This document shows, piece after piece, positions 61,701 to 64,000 of a DNA stretch of 64,000 nt. This DNA comes from Herbidospora sakaeratensis (GTDB lineage Bacteria; Actinomycetota; Actinomycetes; Streptosporangiales; Streptosporangiaceae). Every line of letters begins with the position of its first letter. Within the stretch, counting starts at the first letter, position 1. The position numbers and the translations under genes are program-made. Location: positions 1-64,000 of the forward strand of contig NZ_BBXC01000028.1 of assembly GCF_001570525.1 (NCBI RefSeq), in the 5' to 3' direction. The notes beneath the pieces were generated by a model that saw only the letters and a list, made by a program, of their open reading frames with translations, made no database searches and was not told where the DNA came from.

Positions 61701-62931
61701 GTACCTCCCCCGCCGACCAGTCGACGTGCGGCGACGGCTCAGCGGCGTGCAGCGTCGGCGGCAGCAGGTCGTGCCCGAGGGCCAGCACCATCTTCAGCAC
61801 CCCGGCCGCCCCCGCCGCCGCCTGCGTGTGCCCGAGGTTCGACTTCACCGATCCCAGCCACAGCGGGCGGTCGCGGCCCTGGCCGTAGGTGGCGAGCAGC
61901 GCCTGGGCCTCGATCGGGTCGCCCAGCACCGTGCCCGTGCCGTGCGCCTCGACCGCGTCCACGTCGGCCGCGAACAACCGGGCGTCGGCGAGGGCGGCGC
62001 GGATGACGCGCTGCTGGGAGGGGCCGTTGGGGGCGGTGAGGCCGTTGGAGGCGCCGTCCTGGTTGACCGCGCTGCCCCGCACCACCGCGAGCACCGGGTG
62101 GCCGTTGCGCCGCGCGTCGGAGAGGCGTTCCAGCACCAGGACGACCGCGCCCTCGGCCCAGCCCGTCCCGTCGGCGTCGGCGGAGAACGCCTTGCAGCGG
62201 CCGTCCTCGGCCAGCCCCTCCTGGCGGGAGACCTCGGAGAACGCCGACGGCACGGCCATCACGGTCACGCCGCCGGCCAGGGCGAGGGTGCACTCGCCCG
62301 ACCGCAGCGCCTGGGCGGCGAGGTGCAGTGCCACGAGCGACGACGAGCAGGCCGTGTCGATCGTCACGGCCGGGCCTTCGAGGCCCAGCGTGTAGGCGAC
62401 CCGGCCCGAGATCACGCTGGGGGCCAGGCCGGTCAGCTGGTAGACGCCGGCGCCGGGGGCCGCGTCGGCGGGGTAGCCGGAGAAGGTGCCGCCGGTGAAC
62501 ACGCCGGTGGACGTCCCGTGCAGCGACCTCGGGGCGATGCCGGCGCGCTCGAGGGCTTCCCAGGAGGTCTCCAGCATCAGCCGCTGCTGCGGGTCCATCG
62601 CCAGGGCCTCGCGTGGGCTGATGCCGAAGAACGCGGCGTCGAACTTCGCCGCGTCGTACACGAAACCGCCCCGGCACCAGGTCGAGTCGTGGTCGAGTTC
62701 GGTCCGCCAGCCCCGGTCGCCCGGGAAGCCGGAGATCGCGTCGACGCCCTCAGAGAGCAGCGTCCAGAAGGCTTCGGGGCTGTCTGCGCCGCCGGGGAGG
62801 CGGCAGCCCGTGCCGACGATCGCGACGGGCTCGGGCTCGCCGGTCTCGGCCTTGCGCAGGCGTTCGCGCGTCTCGTAGAGCTCGGCCGAGACCCTCTTCA
62901 GGTACGCCAGGAGCTTCTCATTCTCGACCAT
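52786..62931 (-). CDS. Modular type I PKS, two modules (PKS2: m2 KS-AT-DH-KR-ACP, m3 KS-AT-KR-ACP)
   Basis: A 3381-residue protein. It starts with a docking helix (MVENEKLLAYLKRV...). Approximate residues: KS 33-449, AT 552-830, DH 902-1165, structural KR half from 1170, catalytic KR 1387-1615, ACP 1717-1787, then KS 1817-2238, AT 2345-2620, KR 2937-3110, ACP 3230-3300, and a C-terminal docking tail ending in TPDEVFSFLDQEL. Both KS domains have DTACSSS, EAHGTGT and KSNLGHTQ. Both ATs have GHSQG and YASH, so methylmalonyl-CoA is the expected extender. I chose the ATG at 62931 over an in-frame GTG at 62952 because AAGGGA stands 7 nt before the ATG and because the other proteins of the window begin at the same point of the docking helix. 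Oddities are the atypical DH of m2 and a ~50-residue Ala-rich insertion in the m2 KR. TGA stop; PKS3 begins 27 bp further on. Confidence 0.97.
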   Translation of the reverse strand: MVENEKLLAYLKRVSAELYETRERLRKAETGEPEPVAIVGTGCRLPGGADSPEAFWTLLSEGVDAISGFPGDRGWRTELDHDSTWCRGGFVYDAAKFDAAFFGISPREALAMDPQQRLMLETSWEALERAGIAPRSLHGTSTGVFTGGTFSGYPADAAPGAGVYQLTGLAPSVISGRVAYTLGLEGPAVTIDTACSSSLVALHLAAQALRSGECTLALAGGVTVMAVPSAFSEVSRQEGLAEDGRCKAFSADADGTGWAEGAVVLVLERLSDARRNGHPVLAVVRGSAVNQDGASNGLTAPNGPSQQRVIRAALADARLFAADVDAVEAHGTGTVLGDPIEAQALLATYGQGRDRPLWLGSVKSNLGHTQAAAGAAGVLKMVLALGHDLLPPTLHAAEPSPHVDWSAGEVRLATEAVPWKPDGRPRRGAVSAFGVSGTNAHVILEEPPSPEPQTVGPTVLTGGVTAWALSARGAAGLAAQAERLREAVVAGGLDPLDVGRSLATTRSALDDRAVVVGGERDELTARLACVASGEPADGVIRGTVPSAGDAGRVVFVFPGQGSQWAGMTRELSQSSPVFAARMAECGRALAPYVDWSFDDDLDLNRVDVVQPALWAVMVSLAAVWQAAGVEPDAVVGHSQGEIAAAVVAGILSLEDAAKVVALRSKALVALSGKGGMSSIAEPVAAVRSRIEAWADRVSIAAVNGPSATVLSGDPEALAELLADCERDGVRARMLPVDYASHGPQVEELREEIHDLLKGVAARPGRIPIVSAMTGEFLHGPEMDAAYWYASLRAPVEFSRAVETLGADHGVFVEVSPHPVLTSAVAATLEDAVVTGTLRRDDGGPRRLLASLAEAHVHGVGVDWAAVLPAGRRVDLPTYAFQRDHYWPPPRSAAADVASAGLGPVGHPLLGAVVELADGDALLFTGRLSPADQPWLADHALAGTVFFPGTGFAELVLAAGARVGCTRIDELTMAAPLALPDAVQVQVTVGGPHGDGRRDVEIFARPVDAGLPWTRHATGRIGPAQPPAPFDETWPPTGAETVPVDGAHRELATAAGLGPAFQGLRAVWRRDGEVFAEVVLPEAAGEAGDYGLHPALLDAALSASWLAGPDTEGPRMPFTWSGLSLHAVGASVLRARLRVTPTGAVSLVATDPAGTPVVSVESLVLRPVAPQAAAALRDALFGVGWTPVPLPKPASGGHWAVVGPDPLDLARHLATTGIEADTYPDFAALTTSGAVPDVVVTTLGTAAAHDEGAAARQVTAAALNLAREWTALDSPAPLVVVTRGAVEAHPGEGVTDLAAAAAVGLLRSAQSEHPGRLILADLPADDEHIALLAGVPSADEPELALRDGVAHARRLTRPPAVAADANDATGTTDAADAVGTGDQPSPLRVPGTVLITGGTGTLAGLTARHLAATGRAARLVLISRSGPTPRTATGPGSGGTALAAETAAKTIAAPAAGTDADADAGVAGDVAADVAAGPGAGVAALAADLASAGVDVVVAACDVADRAALSGLLAGLPAGTVLSGVVHTAGIVDDGVIGSLTSERVEAVMRPKADAAWALHELTLGHDLDLFVLFSSAAATFGAAGQGNYAAGNAFLDALAARRRAAGLPAVSLAWGAWVAGEGIGRNLKKGLLDRVTGGGTAELSADEGLALLDLALTRDEALLLPIRVDVAGMRAQAGRGAGVPALLRGLAGPARLSTAAGTDRDGVVDGLRRRLDGAAPAERDRVLTDLVRSHVAAVLGHASGDAVELGRAFTDLGFDSLTAVDLRNRLSAATGLRLPATLVFDYPTAAVLAGHLGAELLGAPAAAPVVPVVLADPDEPIAIVGMGCRFPGGVDDPESLWTLLANGGDAVTELPRDRGWDIDGLYDPDPDKAGSFYARSGGFVHDAAEFDAGFFGISPREALAMDPQQRLLLEISWEALERAGLDPARLRGSQTGVFAGGTTWGYGLFDATGSEGHLMTGGSTSVLSGRVSYTLGLEGPAVTIDTACSSSLVALHLAAQALRAGECSLALAGGVTIMAQPGALVGFSRQRGLARDGRCKAFSAAADGMGMAEGAGMLLLERLSDAHRNGHRVLAVIRGSAVNQDGASNGLTAPNGPSQQRVIRAALANAGLAAHEVDVVEAHGTGTVLGDPIEAQALLATYGQDRDRPLLLGSVKSNLGHTQSAAGAAGVMKMVLALQHEELPRSLYAGEPAGNIDWSAGDVELLADPRPWPVDGRPRRAGVSAFGMSGTNAHVILEEAPPVAPVAQPTPAEPPVLTGTAPVWPVSARSAAGLAAQADRLGACARPELDPAGMAWSLATTRSAFEHRAVILGPGRDALLAGLSAVAAGQPGPGVVTGVVPTGGCGRVVFVFPGQGSQWAGMGRELAASSPVFAARMAECGRALAPYVDWSLDDDLDLNRVDVVQPALWAVMVSLAAVWQAAGVEPDAVVGHSQGEIAAAVVAGILSLEDAAKVVALRSKALTALSGKGGMLSIAEPVAAVRNRLEAWAERVSIAAVNGPAATVVSGEPEALAALLADCERDGVRARMLPVDYASHGPQVERLREEILHLLEGVTPQPGRIPMVSSMTGEYVEGPEMDAAYWYASLRAPVEFSKAVETLGGTGHAVFVETSAHPVLTAPVADLLEDAVVTGTLRRDDGGPARLLASLAEAHVHGLPVDWTTVLRPRPRVDLPTYAFQHRRYWIETAKPAGPVESRFWDAVDHGDLATLADTLAVDADRPFREVVPALASWRQRERGGTEGWRYRIAWPVLPDPEPSAPTGTWLLIAAPAQRDLAATIAKVFSDVVHVEVEPSAADRRALADRLEPAAGVLSLLALDESPSAPGVTAGLAATLALLQALGDRDIEAPVWAVTRQGAGPGDVAPAQAAVWGLGRAAGLEHPGRWGGLVDLPSVVDDTTAPLLAAVLAQKTEDQVAIRDGRVHARRLVRAPRTGLPGRWNPTGTTLVTGGTGAIGARVAGWLAGRGAPRVVLTSRSGPTTGESAALAAKLAEAGTAVTVIACDIAVRDRAAALLAWLDRTGPELAAVFHAAGTGQVVPLDELTVAALAEVAAAKAAGAAHLHELTADLTAFVTFSSGAAVWGSGRQAGYAAANAFLDGLAEHRRARGLAATSVAWGLWGGGGMGRDGGRLRRLGLREMDPGRAVEALAAILDDTAGPTGESATLTVADLDWAGFAPVFGLHRPSALIGDLPEVRRASSGGDAEPADDGLARRLAGLSRAERDRVLVELVRGEAAAVLGHASVDDVDADRAFKDLGFDSLTAVELRNRLNRATGIRLPATLVFDYPTPEALAGHVGAALAPGAEDGEPSVVTEIERLAATLSGLTPDAGTRDDVTKLLRGMLSNWLDAHRADQPADIEFRSATPDEVFSFLDQELGLPRSAPQTN
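53085..57480 (-). other. m3: KS - AT (methylmalonyl) - KR (A1-type) - ACP
   Basis: The KS has DTACSSS, EAHGTGT and KSNLGHTQSAAG, and an unusual GEPAGNIDW where most KS domains here read SPHVDW. It accepts the chain from m2, the DH-containing module. The AT has GHSQG/YASH. A dimerization-element helix (FWDAVDHGDL...) precedes the KR. The KR has NADPH motif GGTGAIG and WGSGRQAGY (Trp141, Gln146), so a (2R,3S) product is predicted. The KR-ACP region resembles that of m10 (shared LHRPSALIGDLP). Confidence 0.93.
57570..62835 (-). other. m2: KS - AT (methylmalonyl) - DH (atypical) - KR (B-type) - ACP
   Basis: The KS has DTACSSS and KSNLGHTQAAAG. The AT has GHSQG and YASH with almost no loop insertion (EAWADRVSIA). 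The DH keeps the catalytic His motif DHALAGTVFFPG and the Asp in HPALLDAALS, but YGPxFxG is replaced by GLGPAFQG and the usual His after the Asp is Ser. The KR reads FGAAGQGNY without Trp141 and has VDD instead of LDD, so it is B-like. It carries a ~50-residue Ala/Gly/Asp-rich insertion just after SRSGP (about 58480-58650). The product is either an alkene or, if the DH is dead, a D-type hydroxyl. Confidence 0.9.
58480..58655 (-). repeat. Short-repeat tract inside the m2 KR (low-complexity insertion)
   Basis: Plus-strand text here is built from short repeated words such as ggcatc (three in a row near 58548) and ctgcgacatcg (twice near 58508-58525). It encodes roughly 50 extra Ala, Gly, Asp and Thr residues between SRSGP and the VAALAADL helix of the KR. 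The reading frame is kept. Confidence 0.75.
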
Positions 62932-62938
62932 CGGAGGT

Positions 62939-62944
62939 TCCCTT
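62939..62944 (-). promoter_or_regulatory. Ribosome binding site of PKS2
   Basis: AAGGGA lies 7 nt before the ATG at 62931. It supports this ATG over the in-frame GTG at 62952, which would put the SD-like sequence inside the coding region. Confidence 0.65.
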
Positions 62945-62968
62945 CGGGTCACGCGCCGGGCGGTCCAT

Positions 62969-64000
62969 CTACGACACCCCGAGTTCGTTTTCGATGAAGT
63001 CGATGACCTCGTCGGCGGTGGTCGCGGCCTCGAGCCGTCCGGCGGCCTGCTGCTCGTCGGGGGTCTCGCCGGCGCCGATCCACTTCGACAGGACGGTCCG
63101 CAGGCGGGCCGTGACGTCGGCGCGGAGGTCGCTGCCGGGCGGGATCGCGGCGAGCACCGACTCCAGCGTGTCGATCTCGGTGAACACCTGCGGCGCGGCG
63201 TCCTCGTCGTGGTGCAGCGCCGACCGGAGGTGGGCGGCGAGCGTCGCGGGGGTCGGGTAGTCGAAGACGACGGTGGCGGGCAGCCGCCGTCCGGTGGCCT
63301 CGTTGAGGCGGTTCCGCAGTTCGACGGCCGTCAGCGAGTCGAAGCCGAGGTCGCGGAACGCCCGGCCGGCGCCGACCGGGTCGGCCGAGGTGTGGCCGAG
63401 CACGGCGGCGGCCTCGGCGCGGACCAGGTCGACCAGGATCCGGTCGGCCTCCGCCGCCGACCGGCCGGCCAGGCGCGCGGCCAGGGCCGAACCGTCCGGC
63501 TCCGGGGCGTCGGATCCGGGTGCTTCGAGGGCGTCGCGCACCTCGGGCAGGCCGCTGAGGAGCGGGCTGGGCCGCCGCAGGGTGAACACCTCGGCGAACC
63601 GGGCCCAGTCGACGTCGGCGACGGTCACCACCCCGCCGCCGCCGTCGACGACGGAGGCCAGCGCGGCGACGGCCCGGTCGCCGTCGAGGAAACGCAGGCC
63701 GCGGGAGCGCAGGGCGGTCTGCGCGCCGTCGCTGCCGGCCATGCCGCCACCGCTCCACGGGCCCCAGGCGACCGAGGCGCCGGTCAGGCCGCGGGCCCGC
63801 CGGTTCTCGACGAGCGCGTCCAGGTAGGCGTTGCCGGCGGCGTAGCCGGGCTGGTGGCCGCTGCCCCAGGTGGCGGAGATCGAGGAGAAGACCACGAAGG
63901 CGTCCAGGCCGGTCGTCAGTTCGTCGAGCCAGCGGGCCCCGCCGACCTTGGCGGCGGTCACGGCGGCCAGTCCGGCGGCGTCGGCCTCGTCGACCGGGAT
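62969..64000 (-). CDS. Modular type I PKS, C-terminal end only (PKS1: KR-ACP of m1)
   Basis: The visible 343 residues are the C-terminus of a modular PKS; the gene continues past the right edge, so no start is visible. The sequence opens inside a ketoreductase. The catalytic region reads WGSGHQPGY then AAGN (Trp at fingerprint position 141, Gln at 146), which marks an A1-type KR predicted to give an L-configured (3S) hydroxyl. An ACP follows, with the phosphopantetheine serine in LGFDSLTAVEL at about 63330-63350. The last ~80 residues are helical and end in TTADEVIDFIENEL, a typical C-terminal docking tail that should hand the chain to the N-terminal helix of the next protein. The gene ends with TAG, 37 bp before the ATG of PKS2. 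Extender specificity and any earlier modules cannot be judged. Confidence 0.96.
   Translation of the reverse strand: MPVDEADAAGLAAVTAAKVGGARWLDELTTGLDAFVVFSSISATWGSGHQPGYAAGNAYLDALVENRRARGLTGASVAWGPWSGGGMAGSDGAQTALRSRGLRFLDGDRAVAALASVVDGGGGVVTVADVDWARFAEVFTLRRPSPLLSGLPEVRDALEAPGSDAPEPDGSALAARLAGRSAAEADRILVDLVRAEAAAVLGHTSADPVGAGRAFRDLGFDSLTAVELRNRLNEATGRRLPATVVFDYPTPATLAAHLRSALHHDEDAAPQVFTEIDTLESVLAAIPPGSDLRADVTARLRTVLSKWIGAGETPDEQQAAGRLEAATTADEVIDFIENELGVS
63240..64000 (-). other. m1 (partial): KR (A1-type) - ACP
   Basis: Only the end of the KR and the whole ACP are inside the window. Trp at position 141 (WGSGHQPGY) with Gln at 146 and a catalytic Tyr gives an A1 fingerprint. This is the last module of its protein, because a docking tail and a stop codon follow the ACP. 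Whether a DH or ER precedes the KR cannot be seen. Confidence 0.9.

Noticed and set aside
62932..62952. GTG start for PKS2 seven codons upstream
   Set aside because: The ATG at 62931 has a proper SD at 7 nt, and its N-terminus matches the docking helices of the neighbouring proteins.

Overview
The window is wall-to-wall modular type I polyketide synthase (PKS). Five very large genes lie head-to-tail on the minus strand, so transcription runs from right to left. No non-PKS gene is visible. The very high GC content, the strong G/C preference at third codon positions and the classical cis-AT actinobacterial PKS architecture point to an actinomycete. The genus cannot be read from this sequence. 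High GC opens huge empty reading frames on the plus strand and in the other minus frames; these are shadows of the PKS genes and are not annotated.

Layout in transcription order, with module numbers m1-m14 local to this window. PKS1 (62969-64000) is only the C-terminal end of a gene that enters from the right: KR-ACP of m1. PKS2 (52786-62931) holds m2 (KS-AT-DH-KR-ACP) and m3 (KS-AT-KR-ACP). PKS3 (34204-52758) holds m4-m7, all KS-AT-KR-ACP. PKS4 (14835-34175) holds m8 and m9 (KS-AT-KR-ACP), m10 (the same, with the only malonyl-type AT) and m11 (KS-AT-DH-KR-ACP). PKS5 (1-14787, running off the left edge) holds m12 (KS-AT-KR-ACP), m13 (KS-AT-DH-ER-KR-ACP) and the beginning of m14 (KS-AT-DH plus the structural part of the KR). 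The gene gaps are 37, 27, 28 and 47 bp, most with a recognisable ribosome binding site, so this looks like one operon. Each visible N-terminus starts with a short coiled-coil docking helix, and each visible C-terminus ends in a helical docking tail of the D-E-x-x-x-F-x-x-x-E-L type. Gene order therefore probably equals the order of chain transfer.

The thirteen ATs read as methylmalonyl type (GHSQG with YASH), except m10 (GHSVG/HAFH, malonyl) and m13 (YAPH, uncertain). m3 to m10 are eight consecutive KR-only modules, so the predicted product contains a long polyhydroxylated polypropionate stretch, followed by an alkene unit (m11), one more hydroxyl (m12) and a fully reduced unit (m13). The loading module, first extension modules, final modules, thioesterase, tailoring, regulatory and transport genes must lie outside the window. 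The compound cannot be named from this sequence.

The main points of interest are these. A two-module unit is repeated three and a half times, in which an A2-type KR is always followed by a KS with its own signature (FFRIS, GHAQQ). m5 lacks the helical dimerization element before its KR. m14 has a DH with its YGPxF segment deleted, and m2 has an atypical DH. m13 has an AT with an unusual YAPH motif. The KR of m2 carries an Ala-rich insertion built from short DNA repeats. The methylmalonyl ATs carry a loop of highly variable length. About 330 bp are identical between the ATs of m7 and m11. No stretch longer than 60 bp lacks a gene, and no promoter, terminator, RNA gene, CRISPR array or mobile element was seen.
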